DNA of 64,000 nt, taken from positions 186,001 to 250,000 of the forward strand of contig NW_002475926.1 of NCBI RefSeq assembly GCF_000189635.1, written 5' to 3'. The position numbers and the translations under genes are program-made. Positions 12,381 through 24,089 of the stretch are shown here, piece by piece. Every line of letters begins with the position of its first letter. The stretch's first letter is position 1. This DNA is from Tetrahymena thermophila SB210. Lineage: Eukaryota; Ciliophora; Oligohymenophorea; Hymenostomatida; Tetrahymenidae. Under the pieces are notes generated by a model that searched no databases, was not told the DNA's origin, and saw only the letters and a program-made list of their open reading frames with translations.

Positions 12381-12888
12381 CATAAGAGATTGATTGAAAT
12401 AATTAATGTATTTTTAAATCAGGAGAATAAATTAGTAAATATTTATTTATTAAGAGTAAGAATTAAAAAAAAATATGTGTCTTTCTTTCTCAAAATAATA
12501 AAAAGATATTTATTTTTTTATTTACTCATTCACCAAATTCAAATATTGGATTTAATATCCAATTAAAAAATTATTGGTTGCATTTTTTGTTTAATTTGTA
12601 AGATAAAACTTTACAAGGATCTGTTATTGATGATTTATTTTTAACTAAAGTTAAGGCAATAAAAGATTTATTATTGGACTTGAGCTTATTTAATCTATGG
12701 ATTTCAAATTACTTTTTTATGATTATAATTTTTTTTGAAAAATGAAATACTTGCTATACACATTTTATTAATTAATACCTTTCTAAATTTATTAAAAAAA
12801 ATTAATTTAACTAAACTTAACATTTCTAATTAAAAATTAGAAAATAATTAAAAAAAATCTAAAAAATTAATTATTAAATTTAAATGAA
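12381..12888. other. intergenic
   Basis: About 500 bp between two + genes. It contains a small perfect hairpin (attggat, 5-nt loop, atccaat) near 12545-12565, which could fold in the transcript's 3' region. Otherwise AT-rich and featureless. Confidence 0.5.
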
Positions 12889-13344
12889 ATGGGATCAGAT
12901 TTTTCCATGAATAACTTGAATTTAATATTAATAATAGTCATAATTGCAGCTATCTTAGGCTTAATACTCTTTATTTTTGTTGTTGTCAAATTGTATAATA
13001 TTATTTCAAAATCTAAAATTGAACCATCAGAAGAGCAAAGCAGTGACTAATAATCAGTAGTATAATAACGCTGTATAGAAGGAATATAGGTCTAATGTGG
13101 TAGAAGTAGTAACTAAGAGTAAGACGTAGAGGTAGCTGGTATATGTATTGAGCCTTAGATACAACTAAATCAATAAAATAAAATCAGTGAGAATTTATCT
13201 ATAGTAGACAAATCTCAAACCACTGAAATAATCCATAACCAATCAATAATTTAAGAAAGGGAAATCACTAATATAGAAAAAATTCCTTTCAAATCTTCTA
13301 ATGCTATATATCCCCTTTAAGTATTATAAATAAAAATATAGTGA
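12889..13344 (+). CDS. small single-pass membrane protein, 151 aa
   Basis: Single exon, ATG 12889-12891 to TGA 13342-13344. After a short polar N-terminus (MGSDFSMNNL), residues ~11-37 form one strong hydrophobic segment (LILIIVIIAAILGLILFIFV). A polar tail of ~110 residues follows, rich in Gln, Ser, Ile and Glu, with three cysteines. The layout fits a type III or signal-anchored protein with a cytoplasmic tail. An ATG five bases upstream, in another frame, runs quickly into TGA, which decides the start. No family recognised. Confidence 0.7.
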
Positions 13345-14166
13345 TGATTGAATCTTTTTGATAGGCAGGCAATCACTAAAAAAAATTTGTGTAATAAAAA
13401 AGAATATTAAATATAGAACTATATAATTGTAACAAATATTTATTATTTGAAGAAATTTATTTTATTATTTTTAATTATTAAATACTTATTTATTTATAGT
13501 AAATTCTACATAAAGATTACAAACTAATTAATTTATATAATTTTGTTATTTTTTTGTTTTTGCTTCATATTTAATTATACTTTATAAGGGTAATCTTTAA
13601 AATAATAATTAAATTTTTGGAATGTAAATTAAATTTAAGTAATCATGCAAATCATTAATACCATTGGAAAAAAGAATTTTAATTAGGCTTAGATATTCAA
13701 AAACCATTTATTTTAAAAATTAATTCTAATTAATCTTTCTTTAAATAGATTAAATTTATTTTTCAAAAATAATACAAAAATAATTTAATTAAAATTGAAT
13801 ATTAATATTTTTTATTTTATTTATCTAAAAGATTTTATTAAACTAATTAAAATTATTTTCTTTAATGATTTAAATATTAATTTTCAAATTTTTAACAAAA
13901 AAAGATAACAACTATTATAAAAATTTATTTGAAATTCTTTATAAAAATGTTATATTTTCAAACAAATCTTCAATTACAAAACAGGATATTTCTAAAATTA
14001 GACTAAAAAAACTAAAATATATTATGCAAAATAATTTATTTATTAACATTTATATTTGTAAATTTTTATAGCATTATTTTTGTTTACATTTTTTAAAGAA
14101 AATTAATTAAATGTAAATAAAAAACATAAAAAAATAAATCTAACAAAATTTTGTTTATTAATAAAC
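13345..14166. other. intergenic between convergent genes
   Basis: About 820 bp of A/T-rich DNA between the ends of a + and a - gene. No gene, RNA or notable repeat found. Confidence 0.7.
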
Positions 14167-14958
14167 TCAACAAATTATAACCCAAGCTTCTAAAGAAAGT
14201 TTTTTTATTATCCAAGAATATTATTTTGATTTTTATGCAGCACATAATTTAGGCCAATTTCTTTATTTAGCAGGAGTTTAGTCATAGTATGTAATTCCAA
14301 ATGCAGCCTTTTTTTCTTAAATAAATTAATCAAGATAGCCACATTCGTCATATTGATTACAAGATTCATTTACAGCAACATCAAAAAAGCTGTGAAGCTA
14401 ATCTGATAAAGTGATGCAATTCTTAAGAGAAATAGCAAGATTTTAAGAGTGGGCATAATTAGCTAAGAAAGTATTGTATTCAAACTACTCTTGAGCTGTT
14501 ATGTTTAATTTAGCATCATCATTATTTTCAAAGACATTAACATTATCAGGATCTACTCCATCACACCCACTTTAAGCAGCTAAATTGATACGGTTTTTCA
14601 TAATATCTCCAAGTCCAGTGCTGTTAAAATTTCTGATGTTCAGCCAATTCTCACCGGCCCAGCCACTGTAATTAGAAGCAATAACGCTAGGAGGAAATTG
14701 TGAAGCGTCTGGACGCCAGTCTTCCCATGAGCCAGCTGAGAAATAGCAGAAAACAACCTTACCTTGTTTTTTGAGCTATTTAATCATACCATTTTAGATA
14801 TTATCAAACAAATCTATGAAGTAGACAGTAGCATTCACTGTGGTATTAATATTACCTTAGAGTTGGTATTAAAATGTTGTGTTTGGAGCAATTTTAACCC
14901 AGCAAAAGCAGCTCGAAAGACTGAGCAAAGCTACTAAGAGAGTAAGTTGAATTTTCAT
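14167..14958 (-). CDS. secreted GH114-family glycoside hydrolase-like protein, 263 aa
   Basis: Single exon on the minus strand, ATG 14958 to TGA 14167-14169, 264 codons. Residues 1-20 form a signal peptide (MKIQLTLLVALLSLSSCFCW). The mature protein matches the TIM-barrel family GH114, whose characterised members are endo-alpha-1,4-polygalactosaminidases. Visible motifs are YFIDLFDN near the first strand, VFCYFSAGSWEDWRPDA for the strand-2 signature, GCDGVDPDNVNVF for the acidic DGV(E/D)PDN signature, and LAISLKN near the C-terminal strands. Paired cysteines include NESCNQYDECG. Codon use is fairly biased, suggesting good expression. A divergent paralogue lies 1.4 kb away on the same strand. 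The fold assignment is firm. The substrate is inferred from family knowledge and may differ in a ciliate. Confidence 0.88.
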
Positions 14959-16347
14959 AATTATTGTTTTTTTGTATTTTATTTTTATGTTAATTATTAC
15001 ATTAAATATTTATTTCCCAAATTAATTTAAGATAAGGAATTAATGTATGTGGTTGATTATATTTATTAGCAAAACTTTATTGGAAATAGGTATTTGACAA
15101 ATTTATTAAATCAGTATTTTTATTTGTGGTGGATTATAATATCAGGCAGCTTAAGTTAATCAAAATAAATGGAAAAAAAAACAGGAAAAAAATTTTTTTT
15201 ATTTTACATTCTTGTGGTTTACATACTCCACCATAATTTAAATATCAAATATTTTTGTTCCTATTCGAATAAAAAGTATAAATTGCCATTCTTCACATTA
15301 AATTAATTTACAAAAATATTTAAAGTATTTAAAAATGTAACCTCTAACTTACAAAAATCTAATAAGTATGTTGTTATTTATTAGTTAAAATTCGACCTTT
15401 GCTAATAATATTATATTAAATCAACTAAAAGTAGTAATTTCTAAGATTAAACTGCTTATTTTATATTTTAATGTAATAAAAACACTCAAAATTAAAAGTT
15501 TCAAATATGAACTTAAACTCAAAATAAATAATAATTATGTTAATATCTCTCAGCTAATATATAAAGTTTTCAAAATATAAAAAAAATATATAAATTAAAA
15601 ATGTATTATTGTGTGTGATTACAAAAAAAAGTAATCTAAAAATAAAAATTGATTTCATATTATTCAATAAAACTATAAGATTTTAAAGATATTACTCACA
15701 TTTTATTCAAAAAAATTGAAATAAATCTATAATTTTTGCTCATATTTGCTTGAATAAAAATTATTAATTTACTTACTTTTTTTGACATTGAAATATGTAT
15801 TTAGAAAATCAACAAATATTTGTAGTATTTTTATTAAATTACCTACAATTTTATGAATTAGAAATTGTAGATTAGGTTATAAAAATAATATTTTTACATG
15901 CATCAAAAAATGACTTGATTACTTAATGATAATCAAATGAAATTAAAATGATCTTCTTAATACATAAACTTAGTTATATATTCTCTTCTTTTGAGAGTTA
16001 TATTTGTAAAACTTTTTGCTTTTATATATAGAAAATATATTGTACTCTTATTATAAGAAAAACAAAAAAGATTGTTTGTTGTTTTACTGAAATAAGTTGA
16101 ATTAAATATTTTTATATTTTTTAACAAAATAATATTTAATTTTAAGCTGAGAAAAATAAATTATAAAAATTTGATGAATACTAAAATAAAAAATATTAAA
16201 TTTAAAAATGAATGCAAGATAAATAATAAAATTGTTTTAAATTAATAAATTTATTTATTTATTGTAAGCATGCTATAAAACTATACATAATTTAATTAGT
16301 AAACGAAATACAAAATGCAATTTAAGAAATAAACCTCTTATTTTATT
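14959..16347. other. intergenic between the two GH114 paralogues
   Basis: About 1.4 kb, extremely AT-rich, with runs of A and T. No gene or clear repeat. It would hold the promoter of the gene at 14958 and the 3' end of the gene at 16348. Confidence 0.7.
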
Positions 16348-17271
16348 TCAAAAAGTAAATATGATAACAAACGCAAACAAAGTGATTGCTATAGAATTTC
16401 CAAGTATTGTAGAACTTGAAGAAATAATGTTTTAGTTTGATTGACTTGTAATGGCACATCTTAAAGAGTATCCATCTTAGCTTTTAGTTCTAATTAACCA
16501 TGAGTAGTTTTTTAAAATGTACTGGACACATAATTGCTACCAATCTTAGTCTACAATATAATTTAAATAATTTTCTCTATAAGATATTCCAAATGCAGCT
16601 TTATTGTTATTCACGTATTAATCCATATAATTGCATGAAGCAGATGTCCCATCACAAGTATCGCTAAATACAAAATCTACACTGTTAAATAAATCAGATG
16701 CTTGACTTAGATTATTTTTAAGACATACTGCCAAACCTTAAGAACGAGCATAGTAAGCAAGATATTAAAAGTAGCTGAGCTGAATTTAATAATTAAGTAA
16801 AAGTCCAGTGACTGAATTCATTTAGTAGTAATCATAGTTGTCAAATTGAACTGCATCACATCCTAATTATTTTGCTAAATCAATTCTAGCTGTCATTACA
16901 CTCCCTACACCAGAAGTTTAATATCCAGCAATATTTATGAAGCTTGCTTAGTACATACCTGGAACAGAATTACCAAGTAAGTTTTTAGGAATATTATTTG
17001 AATCAGCTAAATTTCTCTCATAAATCCCTATAGAGAAGTTACATACTACCCTTCTACCTGAATTTTTTAAATCAGCTACTGCAGATTAATTTCTCAAGAA
17101 ATCTATGAAATAAATTTAGGCTTTTACGCCATAATTTAAAACTCCGCCTGTTTAATAGTAAAATGTAGATTTAACTGAAGGTTACCACACGTACGGGTTC
17201 TATGATCGTACATAATTTCCACATATTAATATTAAGCAAAGAATTGCATTAAAATTTTTAAAGTTTCCCAT
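16348..17271 (-). CDS. second GH114-like protein, divergent, probably GPI-anchored, 307 aa
   Basis: Single exon, ATG 17271 to TGA 16348-16350, 308 codons. An N-terminal signal peptide covers residues ~1-24. The TIM-barrel order matches the neighbour at 14167 (YFIDFL, VVCNFSIGIYE, DLAKQLGCDAVQFDN, GLAVCLKN, NKAAFGISY, YSWLI). Two differences stand out. The strand-2 signature has lost the SAGSWExWRPD wording, and the acidic motif reads DAVQFDN, with Gln where the neighbour and the family have an acidic residue. A Ser/Asn-rich linker and a ~20-residue hydrophobic C-terminus follow (GNSIAITLFAFVIIFTF), which fits a GPI signal. It may be a surface-bound, altered or inactive relative, arisen by tandem duplication. 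Loss of activity is inference. Confidence 0.85.
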
Positions 17272-18352
17272 TTATTTTCCTTTAATCAAATATATATAAT
17301 TCTTACAAAATATATTAAGTCAATTAATAATAAATTGTTTACTGTATGAAACTGATAGTATTAATTTGTAATTCGATTAGCTTTTTCATTTAATCTATAA
17401 TATTTTGTGCCAACCTCATTTGCTACTGGTTTTTATTATAATTGCTCTAAATAATATCTATTTATTTATATCAGAATTTTTAGTAAAATAAATTGAATTA
17501 TATTTTGATAAAAAATTAAATAAAATAATTTTCGAAACTTTTTTTAACAGTATCCCTTAACTTATTTGTAAGCTTTAAAAAATTTTATAATAAACTAAAA
17601 TTATTCAAACAAAATAAATTATAATTTAATTAATTATTTTGCTAAAAAATTAAAAATTTTGTATTGATAGAATAGAGGATAAAATGAATATAAAAGATAA
17701 TACATAAGATTAATGTTTGTCCTATAAATTTTATTTGATATTACTTTTGATGAATAAAAAATTTATAAAAATCAAAAATTTAAAAATAAAAATTATATTT
17801 TTGATTTTTTTTGAATATTTTTTAGTATTTTTAATTTTTTTATTTTTCCATTCATTAAAAAAAATCAAAAGAATACAAATTTTATAAATTATGAAATTTC
17901 AAACTTTCAAACCATTTTTATATTTGTAGCAATTTATCTGTGACATGATTATAAATATTAGTGTCTCAAAATAATAAATGAATAAATAAAATAGATATTT
18001 ATGAATTTAAAATACATTTTTTAATGGTTCATTGTTTGAAATGAATTCATATTTTTAAGAAGAATGTAATTGTTTAAGTGTAATATAAATTTATTATTAG
18101 AAAACGAATTTACTTTGAATAACTTACTTATTTGAAAGTGTAAACAAATAGAAGAGTACAACAACTAAATAGAAATTGATAATACAGTAAATTTTTTATT
18201 TGCATTTTTATTTTTTACTTATAAAAAAAAGATTTGATTCCTTTATATCTTTTTATTAATTATATTTTTTTATCAAAAAATATCATTCAAATTCTGATCA
18301 ATTTTATGATTTATTGATTTATTAATTTATTGGATTATTGTAGATAATTTCA
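17272..18352. other. intergenic
   Basis: About 1.1 kb, AT-rich, between two - genes. Nothing recognised. Presumed promoter of the 17271 gene and 3' end of the 19345 gene. Confidence 0.7.
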
Positions 18353-19345
18353 TCAGAATTTCAATATATTCTTTCCTAATTCACCATGCTTAGCTGATTC
18401 ACGATAAGCTTCTTCAATTTGTTCAAGAGGGAAAACTTTATTAACTCTTGTTTAGAATATTGTGTGAATGTTGTCGTGAACAAGTTATTTGAATTTCTCG
18501 ACATCTTGAGGAGTCTTTTCCTTTAAGTAGTCAGGTAACCAGAAACCTCTAATTGACTTTCTTTTGAAGAAGAGACCAGGAGGATCAATATCGCAGAGCA
18601 TATTTCTATGAATTTTACCATAAGTTACTAATTAACCATCAGCCTTAAGAGCATTGAAAATTGCTCCACTTAGAGGACCAGTGATAGGATCAAACAACAT
18701 TTTAGCTTTTTCTTTAGCGATTACTTCTTAGAGATGTTCAACTAAGTGCTCATCTTAATCATGGAAAACGTGAGTAGCTCCTATTTCTTTTATTTCTTCT
18801 AAGTAATTCTTCTCATGAACTATTGCAATACTCTTAATTCCTTCTTAGTGGAAAAGTTTGATAGCCATTCTTGCAACAGCGCTAGAAGCAGCTTAAAAGA
18901 CAACACACTCTGCTTTCTTTGCTCTAGCTAAGTCTAAGAATGAGCAAGCTGTGAAGGGATTAATGAAAGGGGAAGAAAATTTATGCCAGTCTTATTCAGG
19001 AAGTTATTCATTTTAATTATAAATGATACAGTCCTTTTCAACTGTCAAGAAGTAGTCAGCCCAAGTACCATAGTTATAGTTGTCTTCTCCAGCCCAACAA
19101 CTTACCTTCTTTCCTATTAAAGATTTATTAGCAGCATCTTCGATTATACCACATCCTTCGAAACCACCAGTTGTAGGTAGAGGTTTCTTAATTCCATAGA
19201 CACCCTTCAAATAAAAGATATCAGAAGGATTAATAGGGGCATAGTGCATTTTAATTAAAACATCTTTAGGGCCAACCAACTTAGGTTTGGCGATTTACTT
19301 AACGATGATAGGATCTCCGTATTTAGCGATATTAATAGCTCTCAT
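18353..19345 (-). CDS. MDR-family oxidoreductase (quinone / enoyl reductase-like), 330 aa
   Basis: Single exon, ATG 19345 to a double stop (TGATGA, 18350-18355), 331 codons. Length and order match the medium-chain dehydrogenase/reductase family. There is a GroES-like N-terminal domain (GPKDVLIKM, APINPSDI, GGFEGCGIIED), then a Rossmann domain and a short C-terminal return (RVNKVFPLEQIEEAYRESAKHGELGKNI). The zinc ligands of true alcohol dehydrogenases are not evident, and NPSDI plus GGFEG suit the quinone reductase / enoyl-CoA reductase branch. The dinucleotide-binding turn reads VFQAASSAVARMAIKL, with Ala/Ser replacing the usual glycines, as in some MDR subgroups. It should be an NAD(P)H-dependent reductase. 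The substrate and compartment cannot be told. The leader is open in frame without an upstream ATG, so MRAINI is the likely start. Confidence 0.88.
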
Positions 19346-20362
19346 TATATCAGAATCTAGTTATCCGAAAGTATAGATTTATTTTTGATATTGCTTATTT
19401 GAAATTTTTTAATAAATTAAATTGATTATTGAATAAAAAGAAAATAAAAGAGGCGTTTTTAATCAGTATCTTGAAAAGTTGATAATATGTCAATTAGCTC
19501 AGATTTGTCAAAGATAATGTTTTACTATATTAATATTAAAAAATTAAAAGATAGAAAAAAAAATAATGGTTAAAAAAATATTTGTTTGAAGAAATATATA
19601 CTGAAAATAAAATCAAATAAATGATATCAAATCCAACTTATTTTTATGATAGATCTAAAAAAAAAATTTTGAGTATGTAATTCATTCTTTTTTTCACAAA
19701 ATATCCTAATAATAATACTTTACCAAAATACTTTATAAAACAGGTGAAATTTTCCAAAAAAGTATCATAAATCAGTATCCAAAATTTTAGCACAAAATAA
19801 GAATAAAATGATTCTTAATGTACTTAATATTAGTCTTTGTTTGTAGACTAGGAAGTATCAAAATGCTCAAAATTAAAAACTAAGAATTATCATTGCTATC
19901 TTAACAAAAAATAATTTTTCAAAGTAAAAAGTGAGCAATCAAAGTGATTTAGTAGAAACAAAATCACCTTTAAAAGATTAAAAATAAGATTTACTATATA
20001 TCAAAGTTAGTATTAATATTGCATGAATTAAACAAAATCAGATTAATAAAGAAATCAAATTAATTTTGAGTATATATGTTAATTTTCCAACAAAATTAGA
20101 ATGATAATGCATATTATTGTTTGAATTTTTAATTATTGATTCAAAATTACATTCAAAAGAAAAAAATATGATATAGATAAACATTTAAATTTTATAAATA
20201 AAAGTATTTAGCTTTTTTCAAATATCCATTTTTATTTATTATCAAAAGAGCTTAGTAATGCTGTTAAATGCTTTTTTGGAGTTTAATTCTAATAGAACAG
20301 CACTAAAATCAAAAGACATATAAATTTTTTATTTTGTGTTCAATATTTATTGCTTATACACA

Positions 20363-20580
20363 ATGTCTAAAAATTTAATTGTGATTTAATTACTCAATAT
20401 GTTCTAGTTATTCTTGTTTTGATATCAATATAACTTTATTCAAAAATTTTATAATACAAATAAGTTTTATTTTTTGATGACAAAGAATTAGTTAATTTGG
20501 TTTTATTTTTAATTAAGATTTCAATTTTTACAATAAAGATTTGAATTTCCATATTTATTATTAATATATTTAACTTTTTA
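20363..20580. repeat. direct repeat A, copy 1
   Basis: About 218 bp, beginning tgtctaaaaatttaatt and ending near taatatatttaacttttta. It is repeated 270 bp downstream at 20633-20850 with scattered substitutions and a few small indels. It is non-coding. Shared internal blocks include tattttttga and ttttatttttaatta. Confidence 0.8.
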
Positions 20581-20632
20581 AAGGTATAAATAAAAAACTT
20601 ATTTTTTTAAAAATATTTAATGCTTTTTTATT

Positions 20633-20850
20633 ATGTCTAAAAATTTAATTGCGATCTAATTACTCATTATGTTCTAGTTTTTCTTGTTATAAGTTAATAA
20701 TAATTTTATTCAAAACTTTACAATTAGAATAAATTTTATTTTTTGAAGACAACTAATTAGCTAATTCTGTTTTATTTTTAATTAGGATTTCATTTTTTAC
20801 AAATTGTATTTGAATTCTCATTTTTATTGTTAATATATTTAACTTTTTAT
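20633..20850. repeat. direct repeat A, copy 2
   Basis: Second copy of repeat A in the same orientation as 20363-20580. The copies have diverged visibly (for example gtgattt versus gcgatct near the start), so the duplication is not recent. Confidence 0.8.
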
Positions 20851-20995
20851 TTTTAATTTTTTATTCATAATATTTGCAATAATTGAGTAATAAATGTAAT
20901 CTTGATATATAAGGCAGCAAGCATTCCATAAAAAAGATATTAAAATTGAAAAAAAATCTTGAAAATTAAAAACATGCTGATTTTTAGTTAAATAA

Positions 20996-21355
20996 ATTTA
21001 TTAATAAAGTCAAATTTTAGAATGTATCATACATAGGCTAGAGTATAAATACTTATTATCTTTTTCAATAAAAATTCTAAGTGAAACTAAAATATTTTTT
21101 AATTAAAAAAGTAATTTAAATTAAAAAAATAATTTAATATTTTTTTTCTAAAATATGAATTTTGCCAATACTTTAATTTAGTAAACAAAAAAATTGAAAA
21201 ATTAAAAATATTTTTGAAAACAAAACTAATCTCAGATCTTAAAGATACCACAGAAAAAAATAAGATACATAGGATTAAATTCATAAAATATAGGAGATAA
21301 AACTAAGATCTTGAAAGAGTAAATATGTTAGCCTTAAATGCCCTTAAAAATTGCC
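20996..21355. repeat. direct repeat B, copy 1
   Basis: About 360 bp, opening with ttaataaagtcaaatttt, passing through gaatgtatcatacatagg and agatacataggattaaat, and closing with atatgttagccttaaat. The next copy starts only about 10 bp after this one ends, so the two are effectively in tandem. Confidence 0.85.
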
Positions 21356-21365
21356 TAAATATTGT

Positions 21366-21714
21366 TTATTTATTAATAAAGCCAAATTTTAGAATGTATC
21401 ATACATAGGCTAAAGTATAAATATTTAGTATATCTTTTTATATAAAAATTCTTAGTGAAACTAAGATCTTTTTAATTAAATAAATAATTTAATATATTAT
21501 TTTTAAAAGTATCATTTTTGTAAATATTTTAATTTAATTAAAAAATAAATTTGTAAAAATTAAAAATATTTTTGAAAACAAAACAGATCTTAGATCTTAA
21601 AGATACCATAGAAAAAAATAAGATACATAGGATTAAATTCATAAAATATAGGAGATTGAACTACGATATTGAAAGAGGAAATATGTTAGCCTTAAATATA
21701 GTTATACATTGCTT
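21366..21714. repeat. direct repeat B, copy 2
   Basis: Second tandem copy of repeat B in the same orientation. The ends are better conserved than the A/T-rich centre, which contains indels relative to copy 1. Confidence 0.85.
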
Positions 21715-22458
21715 AATTCTGTTGAATAATTAAAATAAATTATTTTATAATAACTGGAATCTTAATTTTAAGAAACATAGTCAACTTTTTATTTATTTAA
21801 TATTTTAATTGATATTTATAAAAATTAGCATTTATAAAATTTATTTTAAAAGAAACAAGTTATAAGTTTTAATTTTAGTCATCAAAATAATTTCACACAA
21901 TTATAAAATATAAATATTATTTAAAAATAGAATAAACAATATTATTTAATATGCTTTATTTGTCTCAAAACAATATTATTTTGGGTTTCTTTAAGTTGTT
22001 ATTGTTTTTAAATTAAAATAATTTAAAATACTTAGAAATAAACCTTGAATTTAATTACTATCTTTTTAAACACTTACTATATTATATTGCAGTTTTTGAA
22101 AGATTTAGCTAACAACAATAGATAGATATATTTGCATTAATATAAAGCGGACTTATAAAAAGATTAAAAAGCTTTACTAATTATAGTAAATATTAGAAGC
22201 GCTAATTCATGAAAATTGTTTGAATCAATTTAGCTTGCAATAGTATGTTAATTATCTGAAAATTTAAATTAATTAAAAGAAATAATTGAATTTTTGCTTC
22301 GTAATAAAATAGATTGAAAAATAATTAATATATTGCAGATAATTTCCAATCATTCACTTTCTTTGGCGAATTTTCATTATATTGATTGATTTCATCAAAA
22401 AAAATAATAGAAATTAAAAAAATTTATATCAAAAAATTTAAATAGCAATTCAAGTAGT

Positions 22459-23418
22459 ATGGAAAAGACTGAAAAGGGAAGAGGAGATTTTGCTGATGAT
22501 GTTCATCCTGAAAGGTCAATAGATTTAGGAAATCACCATCATCATCAAGGGCTTTGTGTTTAAAATATAGGAATGGCATAGTAAAACTCTTCAAGAGATT
22601 TAAATTAAATGAATTAGATGATTTTAGGAAACGGATTGTATAGTCAGATCAACCAAAATGGATAGATTGGAAGCTAGAATATGATAAACTTAAATCAAAT
22701 TTCCCATAGGGACAATATAAATAATGAACTTCATCCAGAATTTAACTTTATTAGTATGAATGGATTACCAAATAATGGCTATTTCTTTTAGCAAAATAGT
22801 TATTACAACTATCCTCGCAGCATTCATCACTACTATGATGAGTCATTGTTAAACATTTCAATTGCAGATGAGCGTAGAAATCATGAACACTACCCACATT
22901 CTTAAATATTTAAACTTGAAATGAAACCTTAAAAGCATATTCATTCAATGACTGAAAAAAAGAATAACTAGGAAATCCTAAAAGAAAAGCGCAGAAATAT
23001 AGATTAAGATGCTTTAGAGTAAATGGATCCTGATTGTATGAGTGAGTGCTCTCCCTAGCTAATACCTAAGTTTACATATTGTGTCAACATGCCTTAAAAT
23101 ATGCCAAAGGAATAATCTTATGAGGCTTTGAGAAGAGCTAATGAATAAAAATATACATTTTTAAAAAATGCTAGTTAAAAGTTAAATTAATCTTTAGTAA
23201 CCACAAATTACTAAAACTTTTTAGAAACATCTTATTAACTTGCAAAGGATAAACCAGAAGAGTGTGCTCACCTATTACTTACTTTAGAAACTCAATTTGA
23301 TTTAATACTTCATGTTAATATGCAAGTTCCTAAGGAACCTTCTAAAATAGTGCCAAAGCCCAATAATAACGATTAAGATGATGATGGTGGAGAAGCAGGA
23401 GATGAAGGAGTAATTTGA
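22459..23418 (+). CDS. protein of unknown function with His-rich N-terminus and acidic tail, 319 aa
   Basis: Single exon, ATG 22459 to TGA 23416-23418, 320 codons. The N-terminal half is Asn/Gln/Met-rich with a HHHHQ cluster near residue 27 and a Tyr/Asn-rich stretch (YYNYPRSIHHYYDES). The C-terminal half is more ordered, with helical, Cys-containing segments (PDCMSECSPQLIP, KPEECAHLLLTLETQFDLIL). The last ~20 residues are an acidic tail (DQDDDGGEAGDEG). There is no signal peptide or membrane segment, so it is probably nuclear or cytosolic. No family recognised. Confidence 0.75.
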
Positions 23419-24089
23419 TAAACTTTATAAGAACTATATAAACCTATAATAGTAAAAAGAAATAAATTATCTTTGAATCTATTAATCGACTAAACTAGTT
23501 ATCTAATAAATAAATAAAAAAAGCAACAAGAAGATCAAATTATCATAATAATTTTCAATAAAATATACTAATTACAAAATAACTGGAGTAGAAAATAAAA
23601 CACTCAAACTCATACATAACTTAACTAAAAAAATATACAATTAATTATTTTTACTCTTCTCTCTGGCGTTCCATGTCAGAAATCTAATTTTAAAATTTAA
23701 CATTATTATTTTTTTGATATAAACTCTATTTTTTATGTATTAATTAAATATATATAAATATAATAAATTATATCTTTTAAATCACTTTTGATTACTTATT
23801 TTTTAAAACAATAATAAAAAAATATTAAAATTTTATTTTATTCAAACCAATTAACTTATTTATTTTCTTTATTTTTCAACTTTACGAATTCAAGTTTACC
23901 ATAAAACTTCTAATTTAATAATTTGAATTACATTTTAAAATGTAAATATTTGAGGTCTTTAATTTTCAAAATATTTATAATTACTTATGGTTTAGTCTAT
24001 ATCCCTTCAAAAATTATGATATATATTATAAATACAATTAATTAAAATACACTCACTCATACATTCCTTTTATAGATTTAAATGATATC
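23419..24089. other. intergenic between convergent genes
   Basis: About 670 bp of AT-rich DNA. A short GC-richer patch at 23652-23686 (ctctggcgttccatgtcag and flanks) stands out, but no RNA class could be assigned to it. Confidence 0.6.

Larger units (their letters stand above)
19346..22458. other. 3.1-kb gene-free divergent region
   Basis: Between divergent genes. I found no supportable coding region on either strand. The frame at 21099-21284 on the minus strand is Phe/Leu/Asn-rich chance sequence inside a repeat. The region is notable for two separate pairs of direct repeats (listed separately), which occupy about 1.1 kb of it. Confidence 0.7.

Noticed and set aside
23652-23686. GC-richer patch suggesting a small RNA (snoRNA-like)
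   Set aside because: No paired C and D boxes or H/ACA structure could be found on either strand.
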